The notes under the pieces were generated by a model, which was not told the origin of the DNA, made no database searches, and was given only the letters and a program-made list of their open reading frames with translations. From Sphingobacterium alimentarium (GTDB taxonomy: Bacteria > Bacteroidota > Bacteroidia > Sphingobacteriales > Sphingobacteriaceae), in contig NZ_SMBZ01000002.1 in NCBI RefSeq assembly GCF_004342685.1, positions 62,001 to 126,000 of the forward strand: 64,000 bases of DNA, given 5' to 3'. Positions within the stretch are counted from its first letter, which is position 1. Every line of letters begins with the position of its first letter. Positions 20,642-28,780 of the stretch are shown one piece after another. Both the position numbers and the translations under genes were made by a program.

Positions 20642-22000
20642 ATGTTCAAAAAAATATTAATAGCCAACAGAGGAGAAATCGCTTTACGTATCATCCGCAC
20701 ATGTCGCGAGATGGGCATCAAAAGTGTAGCGGTATACTCTACTGCTGATAAAGACAGTTTGCACGTACGCTTTGCAGACGAAGCGGTATGTATCGGTCCT
20801 CCGGCAAGTAAAGATTCTTATTTAAATATCCCTAATATCATTGCTGCTGCTGAATTAACCAATGCAGACGCAATACATCCAGGCTATGGTTTCCTTTCGG
20901 AGAATGCTAAATTCTCGGCTATCTGTGCTGAATATGGTATCAAATTCATTGGTGCTACAGCCAATCAGATAGAACGTATGGGAGACAAAGCATCGGCTAA
21001 AGAAACAATGAAAAAAGCAGGTGTCCCTACGGTACCTGGCTCAGAGGGTCTTATCCCAGATGTAAAAACGGGAATCAAATTAGCCAATGAAATCGGTTAT
21101 CCAGTGATCATCAAGGCCACTGCAGGTGGTGGTGGTCGTGGTATGCGTATCATTTGGAAAGATGAAGAATTCGAACCTAATTGGGATTCTGCGCGCCAAG
21201 AGGCTGCTGCAGCATTTGGCAATGATGGTATATATCTTGAAAAATTCGTTGAAGAACCTCGTCATATCGAGATCCAAGTAATCGGTGATCAATATGGTAA
21301 AGTATGTCACCTTTCGGAGCGTGACTGTTCTATACAACGTCGTCATCAAAAATTAGTGGAAGAAGCACCATCGCCATTTATCACGCCAGAATTGCGCGCG
21401 AAAATGGGTGAGGCTGCTATCAAAGGTGCAGCTGCCGTGAATTACGAAGGTGCTGGTACTATTGAATTTTTGGTGGACAAGCACCGCAACTTCTACTTCA
21501 TGGAGATGAATACACGTATCCAAGTAGAACACCCTGTGACGGAAGAAGTCATCAATTTTGATCTTATCAAAGAGCAAATCAAGGTGGCTGCAGGTATTCC
21601 GATCTCCGGTAAAAGTTACGAGCCGACTATGCACGCCATAGAATGCCGTATCAATGCCGAAGATCCATTCAACAATTTCCGTCCTTCACCAGGAAGAATC
21701 ACCAATTTCCATTCACCAGGAGGTCACGGTGTACGGGTAGATACGCACGTATATGCTGGATATACAATTCCACCAAACTACGATTCGATGATCGCTAAAC
21801 TAATCTGTGTAGCGCAGACTCGCGAAGAGGCTATTGCAACCATGGAAAGAGCATTAAGCGAATTCGTGATTGAAGGTGTGAAAACAACGATCCCATTACA
21901 CTTAAGGTTGATGCGTGATCCGAACTTCAGAGCAGGTAACTTTACAACAAAATTCATGGAAAGTTTCGATCTTTCGGAATATCCGGAAGAAGAAGCGTAA
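20642..22000 (+). CDS. accC: Acetyl-CoA carboxylase biotin carboxylase subunit
   Basis: ATP-grasp enzyme that carboxylates biotin on AccB with bicarbonate. It is 452 aa, full length. N-terminal [20 protein letters not shown], the ATP-binding Gly loop [13 protein letters not shown], and the catalytic region [15 protein letters not shown] are all intact. It is last in the yceD-rpmF-plsX-fabH-accB-accC block and is followed by a strong terminator. Confidence 0.98.
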   Translation: MFKKILIANRGEIALRIIRTCREMGIKSVAVYSTADKDSLHVRFADEAVCIGPPASKDSYLNIPNIIAAAELTNADAIHPGYGFLSENAKFSAICAEYGIKFIGATANQIERMGDKASAKETMKKAGVPTVPGSEGLIPDVKTGIKLANEIGYPVIIKATAGGGGRGMRIIWKDEEFEPNWDSARQEAAAAFGNDGIYLEKFVEEPRHIEIQVIGDQYGKVCHLSERDCSIQRRHQKLVEEAPSPFITPELRAKMGEAAIKGAAAVNYEGAGTIEFLVDKHRNFYFMEMNTRIQVEHPVTEEVINFDLIKEQIKVAAGIPISGKSYEPTMHAIECRINAEDPFNNFRPSPGRITNFHSPGGHGVRVDTHVYAGYTIPPNYDSMIAKLICVAQTREEAIATMERALSEFVIEGVKTTIPLHLRLMRDPNFRAGNFTTKFMESFDLSEYPEEEA

Positions 22001-22023
22001 AAATTTTGTGTTGATATTTAATT

Positions 22024-22056
22024 AATACCATTCTTATCCCAAAGAATGGTATTTTT
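22024..22056 (+). terminator. accC terminator
   Basis: 12-bp stem AATACCATTCTT with its complement (22042-22053), a 6-nt loop and a T tract. Confidence 0.85.
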
Positions 22057-22080
22057 GATTTCCGTTACTTATAATTGCAT

Positions 22081-22947
22081 ATGTCAAATAAAAAACTCAT
22101 TGAGGCTATAAAGAATAAAGGAAAAAGTATTGAGGCAGAAATGTCTTTCTTTGAACATCTCGAAGTATTGAGATGGCACATCATCCGCTCGGTCATAGCT
22201 ATATTCGTATTTGCACTCCTTGCTTTCTCATTTTATGATTTTGTCTTTAATCAGATAATCATGGGACCCAAAAATCTAGATTTTTGGACGTATAGAATGA
22301 TGTGTAAAGTAGGTGATCTGCTTAATCTTGATGGTTTTTGTGTCGAGCGCATTCCTTTCAATATTATCAATACGGAGCTGGCGGGTCAGTTTATGTTACA
22401 GATCAACTCCTGTCTGCTGATGGCTGTAGCTATGGGATTCCCTTATTTATTATTTGAGATATGGTTATTTATTAAACCTGCATTGACAGATATTGAACGT
22501 AAATCAGCAAGCGGTTTTGTTTTTTACGCAACGATATTATTCGTTTTAGGGGCATTATTCGGTTACTATATCGTAGTTCCTCTATCAGTGAATTTTTTGG
22601 CAAATGTGTCCTTAAGTGAAGAAATCACCAATCAAATTACGATAGATTCCTATTTGTCGACTATTGCGACATTGACTTTGGGTTGTGGTATTATATTTTT
22701 ACTACCAATCCTTATCTTTATCCTATCAAAATTGGGATTGATGACGCCACAGTTTATGCGTGCCAGTAGACGATATGCTGTCGTGATTATCCTTATTATC
22801 GCAGCTATCATCACGCCAACTGCAGATGTGATTACGTTATTAACAGTGAGTGCGCCGATGTTTATCCTCTACGAACTGAGTATCTCGGTATCGGCAAATG
22901 TACACCGCAAAAAACTGGCTAAAGAAAAAGAATTTTACAACAACTAA
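22081..22947 (+). CDS. tatC: Twin-arginine translocase subunit TatC
   Basis: Integral membrane receptor for twin-arginine signal peptides. 288 aa from ATG 22081. The N-terminal MSFFEHLEVLRWHIIRSVIA is the conserved TatC opening (S-F-HL-ELR), followed by about six transmembrane helices and the F-LPI loop (IIFLLPILIFILSKLG). tatA/B are not adjacent. A likely client in this window is the RRKFLK-bearing lipoprotein at 31455. rpiB follows after 11 nt. Confidence 0.97.
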   Translation: MSNKKLIEAIKNKGKSIEAEMSFFEHLEVLRWHIIRSVIAIFVFALLAFSFYDFVFNQIIMGPKNLDFWTYRMMCKVGDLLNLDGFCVERIPFNIINTELAGQFMLQINSCLLMAVAMGFPYLLFEIWLFIKPALTDIERKSASGFVFYATILFVLGALFGYYIVVPLSVNFLANVSLSEEITNQITIDSYLSTIATLTLGCGIIFLLPILIFILSKLGLMTPQFMRASRRYAVVIILIIAAIITPTADVITLLTVSAPMFILYELSISVSANVHRKKLAKEKEFYNN

Positions 22948-22958
22948 TATTTTATAAT

Positions 22959-23390
22959 ATGAAAATTGCAATCGGTAGTGATCACGCGGGCTTTGATTAC
23001 AAAACCACATTAGTGGAATATTTGAGGGAATTGGGACATGAGGTTCAAGATTTCGGTCCAGTATCAGCGGATTCTGTGGATTACCCTGATTTTGCACATC
23101 CTGTTGCTTCTTCGGTAGAATCTCAAGAGAACGAATTGGGAGTCTTGATTTGTGGCAGTGCAAATGGTGTGGCTATCACAGCCAACAAGCATCAAGGTAT
23201 CCGTGCGGCTATTGCTTGGCAAAACGAAATCGCTGCTTTGGCGCGCCAGCATAATGATGCGAATGTATTGTGTATCCCTGCTCGTTTCATTGATTTGGAT
23301 TTAGCAAAAAAAATCACACAGACATTTACTACAACAAATTTTGAAGGTGGCAGACATGCTACTCGTGTAAATAAAATTGCTTGTAATTAA
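22959..23390 (+). CDS. rpiB: Ribose 5-phosphate isomerase B
   Basis: Interconverts ribose 5-phosphate and ribulose 5-phosphate. It is 143 aa, the usual RpiB length. Key features are IGSDHAGFDYK at the N-terminus, DYPDFAHPVA, and the Cys-bearing loop LICGSANGVAITANK. It lies between tatC and an M28 peptidase with short gaps, so the three are probably co-transcribed. Confidence 0.96.
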   Translation: MKIAIGSDHAGFDYKTTLVEYLRELGHEVQDFGPVSADSVDYPDFAHPVASSVESQENELGVLICGSANGVAITANKHQGIRAAIAWQNEIAALARQHNDANVLCIPARFIDLDLAKKITQTFTTTNFEGGRHATRVNKIACN

Positions 23391-23408
23391 TTATTATATA
23401 TACCTATT

Positions 23409-24995
23409 ATGAAAAAAATCTTTTCGTTATTATTCATCTTGCCATTGGCATACAGCTGTACGGTAGCACAAAATCCGTCGAAGTATGCTAATATCATCAC
23501 GGAGCAATCCTCAAAAGATCATTTGACTATCCTAGCGAGCAAAGAATTCGCTGGAAGAGGAACAAATCAAGAAGGTGGTAAAAAAACTGTTAAATACTTA
23601 GCAGAACAATTTGAGTCTTTCGGCCTTAAGCCAGTAGTGAACGGCAGCTATTACCAACCTGTTGCTTTAATGCAGGTCGCTTACAAAGTAGACTCTTTCC
23701 AATTGGCGGGTCAATCTTTAATCAATGGCCAAGATTTCTATATACAAGGAGATAATACCAATGCGACTTTTCATGGAGAGGAAATTGTCTTCGTGGGTTA
23801 CGGTATCCAAGACGAGAAATTCAACGAGCTTAAAAATACAGACCTAACGGGCAAAATAGTGCTTGTTATCAATGAAGGTGAGCCAAAAGATGCGGATGGC
23901 AAATCTCTTATCACCGGCACAACAGATAAGTCTACTTGGTCTACAAGTCGATTCAAAAGAATTCAAGAATTGACAAAACTCAATCCAAAATTAATCTTGG
24001 CAGTCAATTCGCAAAATGAAGCGATGATCACACGCATGAATAATCGTGGAATGATGGGACGCGTAGCTTTGGACAGAGGCAATGCCGCTCCAAATCAAAG
24101 ACAATCGGTGCCTGTAGTGCATATCAAAAAATCTATTGCAGATCAATTATTAGCGAAAGTAAACACTAGTTTTGATCAATTTATCGCAACAAAATCTGCA
24201 GCACCATCAACTGCTAAAGTTATTAAATCAGCATTGCATGCATCTATGGGTGTGAAGCAAGAAAAATTCACTGACCCTAATGTTGTTGGTTTCTTAGAAG
24301 GATCTGACTTAAAAGACGAAATTATCGTCGTATGTGGTCACTGGGATCATGATGGAATATTGCCAGATGGAACTTATTTTCCAGGTGCCGATGATAATGG
24401 TTCTGGAACTGTTGCTGTCGTAGAATTAGCTAAAGCTTTTGCTCAAGCAAAAAAAGACGGTAAAGGTCCACGTCGTAGCATTTTGTTTATCGCATTAGCA
24501 GCAGAAGAAAAAGGATTATTAGGCTCGCAATTTTATGTAGAGAACCCAATCTTTCCTTTAGCACAAACTGTTGCTTGTATAAATATCGATATGATTGGTC
24601 GTATTGATGACAAACACTTGAATGGCGATCACAATTATATCCACGTAATCGGTGTAAACAAGTTAAGCACAGACTTAAAGCCTATCGTAGAAAAAGCGAA
24701 TGCTGAAATCAAAATGAAATTAGACTATGACTATGATCATCCTGAGGAGCCAATGCGTCTGTACTACCGTTCGGATCATTACAATTTCGCGAAGAATGGA
24801 ATCCCTTCTTTATTCTTTTTCTCAGGCTTACACCCACATTACCACACACCAGAAGATACAATCGATAAGATTGACTTCACTATGATGACAAAACGTGAGA
24901 AGCTAATTTTCAACACAACATGGGAAATTGCTAATCGTGATAAAAAACCCGTAGTCGACATGCCTCTTGAAGATGCACAAGGCACAGGAAGATAA
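23409..24995 (+). CDS. M28 family metallopeptidase (predicted lipoprotein)
   Basis: Exported zinc aminopeptidase-type enzyme, 528 aa. A lipobox-like Cys is at residue 17 (LPLAYSC). The inserted PA-like domain spans roughly residues 90-240. Metal ligands are visible in order: GHWDHDG (about 309), GADDNGSGT (325), AAEEKGLLGS (364), NIDMIGR (394) and HYHTPEDT (477). It probably cleaves N-terminal residues of peptides in the periplasm or at the surface. A second, shorter M28 gene lies at 47253. Its terminator is split by a small transposed element. Confidence 0.93.
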   Translation: MKKIFSLLFILPLAYSCTVAQNPSKYANIITEQSSKDHLTILASKEFAGRGTNQEGGKKTVKYLAEQFESFGLKPVVNGSYYQPVALMQVAYKVDSFQLAGQSLINGQDFYIQGDNTNATFHGEEIVFVGYGIQDEKFNELKNTDLTGKIVLVINEGEPKDADGKSLITGTTDKSTWSTSRFKRIQELTKLNPKLILAVNSQNEAMITRMNNRGMMGRVALDRGNAAPNQRQSVPVVHIKKSIADQLLAKVNTSFDQFIATKSAAPSTAKVIKSALHASMGVKQEKFTDPNVVGFLEGSDLKDEIIVVCGHWDHDGILPDGTYFPGADDNGSGTVAVVELAKAFAQAKKDGKGPRRSILFIALAAEEKGLLGSQFYVENPIFPLAQTVACINIDMIGRIDDKHLNGDHNYIHVIGVNKLSTDLKPIVEKANAEIKMKLDYDYDHPEEPMRLYYRSDHYNFAKNGIPSLFFFSGLHPHYHTPEDTIDKIDFTMMTKREKLIFNTTWEIANRDKKPVVDMPLEDAQGTGR

Positions 24996-25022
24996 TACAT
25001 ATAAAAAAAGCTAGCGAATATT

Positions 25023-25211
25023 GAGGGCACTGAAAAAGTCCTCTTCAAAAATTTGAGTATCAAAAAAAGGGAAAAAGCACATATTTTAGCCCATTGAGAA
25101 TCTCTTATTTGAAGAGTTGTTGCTAAATGCATTCAAATAAACAAAGGATAAGGGCTTATGAGTATAAAAATTCATAAGCCCTTTTTTATTGGATAGTTTT
25201 TCAGTGCCCTC
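25023..25211. mobile_element. 189-bp non-autonomous element (MITE-like or IS remnant)
   Basis: The ends are 15-bp perfect terminal inverted repeats: GAGGGCACTGAAAAA at 25023-25037 and its complement at 25197-25211. The element is flanked by an exact 8-bp direct repeat CGAATATT (25015-25022 and 25212-25219), a target-site duplication. Inside is another hairpin with a T tract (25150-25183) that resembles a transposase terminator. No transposase is encoded. The family is not assigned; 8-bp duplications occur in several IS families. It may be mobilised by a full-length relative elsewhere in the genome. Confidence 0.8.
25150..25183 (+). terminator. Terminator inside the 189-bp element
   Basis: 12-bp stem AAGGGCTTATGA with its complement (25172-25183), a 10-nt loop, followed by TTTTATT. 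It may compensate for the broken original terminator. Confidence 0.6.
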
Positions 25212-25233
25212 CGAATATTGCTAGCTTTTTTAT

Positions 25234-26073
25234 TTATAGCTTCACCTGAATGGTATCCCGGTAAATAATCTGACGCTGTTCATTCTCATACTCTAAGAAG
25301 TAGCGATTGGGCGGTAACTTCACCTTGACTATGCTATCCTTACTTTTTGCATCCAATATATGGAAGTAATTGATTCCCGTTTGCGTCTCATACTGGGCAA
25401 ATAGCTTCAGAAAGATTTTACCTTGGTTATAATCTAATCCCTCGGGGACTTTTATATCCGTATCTGCAATTGTGTCAGATATATTCTCAGCGATTAACCA
25501 ATTATCTCTATACTGCTTTTTCGAATCTTGAAGGTTTGAAGTATTGATTTTGGCCAAATATTCCAACTTACAAAACCGACAATTTTGATGCTCTTCCTTG
25601 TTAATGTAATACACGAGGCTCAAAGTCTTTTTCCCTTTCTCAAATGGAATCACCACATGCCGAATGTCCAATTGACCTAACACATAATCTTTCTCCAGAT
25701 AAAATTGCTCATCATTCACTTCCCGACGTTCAAATTCTTCTGTGCGCGGTAAAGGCTTATTATGAACCAAAGCCAATAGATTATAATGAGGAAGACCAGA
25801 GGGAACCGCAGAAAACAAGACTTTTGAACCTTTAGATTTTAAACCAGTTTTCTTCAGAACTTCTACATCATTTTCATAAAAATCATGTAGTCTAACTCCG
25901 GTACGCTCACCATCCTGATGAGGGTAGAAATTCATATAGGTCCAGACATTCAGCTTTAGCGAATGATTAAAATATTCATCAACATCATTTACAAATACAC
26001 TTTCTTTCGCAAACTTATAGGATGAACATCCTGATAATACACAACAGAACAATAAAACAAAGCAATACTTCAT
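25234..26073 (-). CDS. Predicted lipoprotein of unknown function
   Basis: 279 aa. A clear lipoprotein signal has its Cys at residue 16 (CVLSGC). I do not recognise a family. The sequence contains a Cys pair (HQNCRFCKLEY) near residue 165 and a C-terminal all-beta-looking region (KLPPNRYFLEYENEQRQIIY). It starts 2 nt after the stop of the M56 sensor gene, so it is almost certainly in the BlaI-controlled operon and may be an outer-envelope partner or output of that system. Confidence 0.65.
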   Translation of the reverse strand: MKYCFVLLFCCVLSGCSSYKFAKESVFVNDVDEYFNHSLKLNVWTYMNFYPHQDGERTGVRLHDFYENDVEVLKKTGLKSKGSKVLFSAVPSGLPHYNLLALVHNKPLPRTEEFERREVNDEQFYLEKDYVLGQLDIRHVVIPFEKGKKTLSLVYYINKEEHQNCRFCKLEYLAKINTSNLQDSKKQYRDNWLIAENISDTIADTDIKVPEGLDYNQGKIFLKLFAQYETQTGINYFHILDAKSKDSIVKVKLPPNRYFLEYENEQRQIIYRDTIQVKL

Positions 26074-26075
26074 CG

Positions 26076-27770
26076 TTACCTTTTAGTCAAATCCAAACGA
26101 ATCGGTAAAGCATATGCCACCCTTACAGGCTTTCCATTTTGTATACCTGGAGACCATTTTTTTGAAGTTTTTAAAACTTCTACAGCAGCCTCACCTGTGC
26201 CATGCCCTAAATCCCGTGTGGCCTTGATATCGCTAAGCGCGCCATCTTTCTCCACAACAAACGTAACGGTAACCGTTCCCTTAACTTCTGCATCAATAGC
26301 GGCTTTAGGATACTTATAATTATCAGCGACCCATTTACGGTAAGCAACTAACCCACCTGGTGGCTCAGGCTGAATTTCAGCTTGAGAAAAGGTTTCTTTC
26401 TTTTCCTTATCGTCAAGTATTAATTGACCACCACTTTTACCACGAATCGTATCTTTTGCGATGTCTTGTGTATAATCCGAGACTCTATCCATGCCTACTA
26501 AATTTATTCGTATTGGCATTTCAAAAGCAAAACGAACTTTGCGACCATTTTGAATAGCAGGCGACCACTTAGGTGCTTTTTTTAGAACATTTACAGCAGC
26601 TTCACCTGTACCATGGCCGATATCTTGTACAGCTTTAATATCTGACAATGAACCATCCTTTTCTACTACAAACCGCACCCTAATCGTTCCTTTAGCACCT
26701 GCATCAATAGCAGCTTGGGGATATTGATAATTATCACCAATCCATTTGCGAAAAACACTCATCCCTCCTGCAGGTTCAGGCAATATTTCTGTCTGTTTGA
26801 AAATTTCATTTCCACCTTCTTTTATTGTGTCCTGCGCTATTGCGTTACTACTATGTTCAGCATTTTGATAAATATTCGATTGAGAAGTATTTTCATTATC
26901 AACTGCTAATTTTAAATCCTCCATTTTTGATTCCACATTAGCGACTACTCCTTTTGCTCTAGAAGTATTAAATACAACAGTAGACAATCCAACAATTAGT
27001 GCCGCAGGGACAATTCCCAAATACAGAAAACGTTTATTTTTTGATGATTTATTTTTAAATAACATCATGATTCTTTTCTTTAAAAATGATTGATTGGAAA
27101 ACTCATGCACCAGTACATTTTGGGGTACTTTCATCGCATGGGCTACTAATAACTCGGCATAAGCTACTTTATCTTCCGAACTCAATTCGTCTTCAATACA
27201 TTCATGCTGGAATTTGATTTCTTTTACCAAACGGTAGACGATAGGATTAAACCAATTGAACGCTTTAAACAGTTCCATAAAAACAACATCATAACTATGT
27301 CCTTGTTCCATATGGATTTGTTCATGACGTTCTACACTCGCATATTGCTTTATCTCTTTTCCTAAGAATATTTTGTTGAAGAAGGAAAACCCCAAATAAT
27401 TGGAGTTGCTGCGAAACATCTCCCTTACTTGCCATAATTGCCATCCCAGCAACCCTAAACTTATCAATAGGCCGATGGCATAAATCCATATTAAAAGGTC
27501 TAAGAGTACAAGGGACGTGCGCTGTGCAGTGCCCACCACCACAGATACATCTATGATCTCTTCCATATTGACAATCGGAATATATACCTGATCATCAAAA
27601 TAAGAAGACAAATCAATAAATAATCCTATAGGGATGAGTAAAGCAAAAATCACAGTTCCTAATAAGTACAGCCTATTCCATTGGAAAAATGTCAATTTGC
27701 GTAGCGTGAAATAATAGATCATATAGCCTAAGCTTACAGCTACATTGACCAATAGCAGATAAATTACCAT
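26076..27770 (-). CDS. M56 (BlaR1/MecR1-type) membrane protease with two TonB C-terminal-like domains
   Basis: 564 aa sensor-type membrane protein. Transmembrane helices occupy roughly residues 2-55 and 85-110. The cytoplasmic gluzincin motif HEQIH is at residues 149-153, and a further helix lies near 247-266. The C-terminal half carries two tandem TonB-C-type domains (about residues 325-425 and 460-564), each with YPxAAID and FVVEKDG elements. Such proteins relay an envelope signal by cleaving BlaI-type repressors. The blaI-like gene lies directly upstream and a lipoprotein gene directly downstream. The inducer is unknown; beta-lactam response cannot be assumed without a penicillin-binding domain. 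Confidence 0.88.
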   Translation of the reverse strand: MVIYLLLVNVAVSLGYMIYYFTLRKLTFFQWNRLYLLGTVIFALLIPIGLFIDLSSYFDDQVYIPIVNMEEIIDVSVVVGTAQRTSLVLLDLLIWIYAIGLLISLGLLGWQLWQVREMFRSNSNYLGFSFFNKIFLGKEIKQYASVERHEQIHMEQGHSYDVVFMELFKAFNWFNPIVYRLVKEIKFQHECIEDELSSEDKVAYAELLVAHAMKVPQNVLVHEFSNQSFLKKRIMMLFKNKSSKNKRFLYLGIVPAALIVGLSTVVFNTSRAKGVVANVESKMEDLKLAVDNENTSQSNIYQNAEHSSNAIAQDTIKEGGNEIFKQTEILPEPAGGMSVFRKWIGDNYQYPQAAIDAGAKGTIRVRFVVEKDGSLSDIKAVQDIGHGTGEAAVNVLKKAPKWSPAIQNGRKVRFAFEMPIRINLVGMDRVSDYTQDIAKDTIRGKSGGQLILDDKEKKETFSQAEIQPEPPGGLVAYRKWVADNYKYPKAAIDAEVKGTVTVTFVVEKDGALSDIKATRDLGHGTGEAAVEVLKTSKKWSPGIQNGKPVRVAYALPIRLDLTKR

Positions 27771-27800
27771 AACGAAAGTTTATAAGTAGTTTATAATTTT

Positions 27801-28169
27801 TTATTTATGCTTATTGATAATATTCAAAATATCATCCAGATCTTTTACATCCAATTTGCTTTCTTCCAGAAAGTAGGAAAGCATCTGCTTGGGTGAATTT
27901 TCAAAATATCCACTTAACAGTTTATCAGCGACTACTTTTTTGTAATCTTCCTTGCTGATTGCGGGAATGTATTTGTGACTTTTACCATAAGTTTGATGAT
28001 TCACAAAACCCTTGGTTTCGAGAATACGTATAATCGTAGAAACAGTATTGTATGCAGGCTTTGGTTCGGGTAATCGGTCGATTACTTCTTTTACGAAGCC
28101 CTCGCCCATCTCCCACAGTTCGTGCATAATTTGCTCTTCCGCCTTTGTTAGTTCTTTGATTTCGTCCAT
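27801..28169 (-). CDS. BlaI/MecI/CopY family transcriptional repressor
   Basis: 122 aa winged-helix repressor. The N-terminal LTKAEEQIMHELWEMGEGFV and PAYNTVSTIIRILETKGFV are the family DNA-binding signature. The C-terminal part is the dimerisation region, which M56 proteases cleave. It is first in a three-gene operon with the M56 sensor (gap 30 nt) and a lipoprotein. Two palindromes in the upstream region are likely operators, implying autorepression. Confidence 0.92.
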   Translation of the reverse strand: MDEIKELTKAEEQIMHELWEMGEGFVKEVIDRLPEPKPAYNTVSTIIRILETKGFVNHQTYGKSHKYIPAISKEDYKKVVADKLLSGYFENSPKQMLSYFLEESKLDVKDLDDILNIINKHK

Positions 28170-28231
28170 GATTCTGTTTATAATAAATAAATGGCACGTC
28201 TGCCTATAATCGATTACAAGAACTAATTTAA

Positions 28232-28268
28232 AACTAAATTTTTAGTTACACAACTATTTCTTTAGTTG
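28232..28268 (-). promoter_or_regulatory. Candidate BlaI operators (two inverted repeats)
   Basis: Palindrome 1 is AACTAAA-TT-TTTAGTT (28232-28247). Palindrome 2 is CAACTA-TTTCTT-TAGTTG (28251-28268). Both share the half-site AACTA and lie 63-100 nt before the repressor start, where a promoter would be. Binding by the neighbouring BlaI-type protein is inferred. Confidence 0.6.
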
Positions 28269-28289
28269 ACAGAAAAAAAACTAACACGA

Positions 28290-28697
28290 TTACTCCATTC
28301 GCCATCTGCGATTGGATTTTTTCTCGGCGTGTTTGGACTTCCGATCGAGGCGCGCTAATATCTTAGAACGCGGTATTTTGGTTGCTACGCGCTTTTTTGA
28401 GGGCTTAAGGGATTGTTGCAGGACGTATACCAACTTTTTGAAAGCATTCTCTTTGTTGGCCAATTGACTCCTACTTTCCGAAGACTCTATTTGTAACAAT
28501 CCATCAGCTTGCAGTCGGTTTTGGAGTTTTTCTTTGAGTAATATTTTTTGTTCTGGATTCAGCAACGAGGAATTTTCAAAATCCCAGAGTAAGGCTACTT
28601 TGGATTCTACTTTATTCACATTTTGACCACCAGCACCCGAGGAGCGTGAAGTCTTGTATTTTATTTCTTTTTTTAATTCTTCAGAATAGACAATCAT
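28290..28697 (-). CDS. arfB: Alternative ribosome-rescue factor ArfB
   Basis: Peptidyl-tRNA hydrolase that rescues ribosomes stalled on mRNA without a stop codon. It is 135 aa, the typical short release-factor-like form. The GGQ catalytic motif is at residues 23-25 within SSGAGGQNVNKVES. The lysine/arginine-rich C-terminal tail (RSKILARLDRKSKHAEKKSN) inserts into the mRNA channel. It is transcribed alone and diverges from bshA. Confidence 0.96.
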   Translation of the reverse strand: MIVYSEELKKEIKYKTSRSSGAGGQNVNKVESKVALLWDFENSSLLNPEQKILLKEKLQNRLQADGLLQIESSESRSQLANKENAFKKLVYVLQQSLKPSKKRVATKIPRSKILARLDRKSKHAEKKSNRRWRME

Positions 28698-28718
28698 AAC
28701 ATAAAGATTACGTTTTTA

Positions 28719-28752
28719 TTGCAAAACGAATGTAAAACCTTCCTTACCTTTG
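28719..28752 (+). promoter_or_regulatory. Promoter of bshA
   Basis: TTG (28719-28721), a 23-nt spacer and TACCTTTG (28745-28752). The box ends 28 nt before the bshA ATG. Confidence 0.55.
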
Positions 28753-28780
28753 CTTGTTATAAAATTATAAATAATTCTTC

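Larger units (their letters stand above)
25004..25231. terminator. Bidirectional terminator split by an insertion
   Basis: The left arm AAAAAAGCTAGC (25004-25015) and the right arm GCTAGCTTTTTT (25220-25231) are perfectly complementary. Without the 189-bp insertion and one copy of the duplication they would form a 12-bp hairpin with loop GAATATT, flanked by A and T tracts. That is a textbook bidirectional terminator for the converging peptidase and lipoprotein genes. Confidence 0.8.

Noticed and set aside
24839-25132. A minus-strand open frame covering the peptidase 3' end and part of the 189-bp element
   Set aside because: It would start inside the inserted element and run antisense through the conserved peptidase C-terminus; no transposase similarity.
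25004-25231. Reading the long inverted repeat here as a single structural RNA
   Set aside because: The nested structure is better explained by an insertion: exact 8-bp target duplication, defined terminal repeats, and a restored simple terminator when it is removed.
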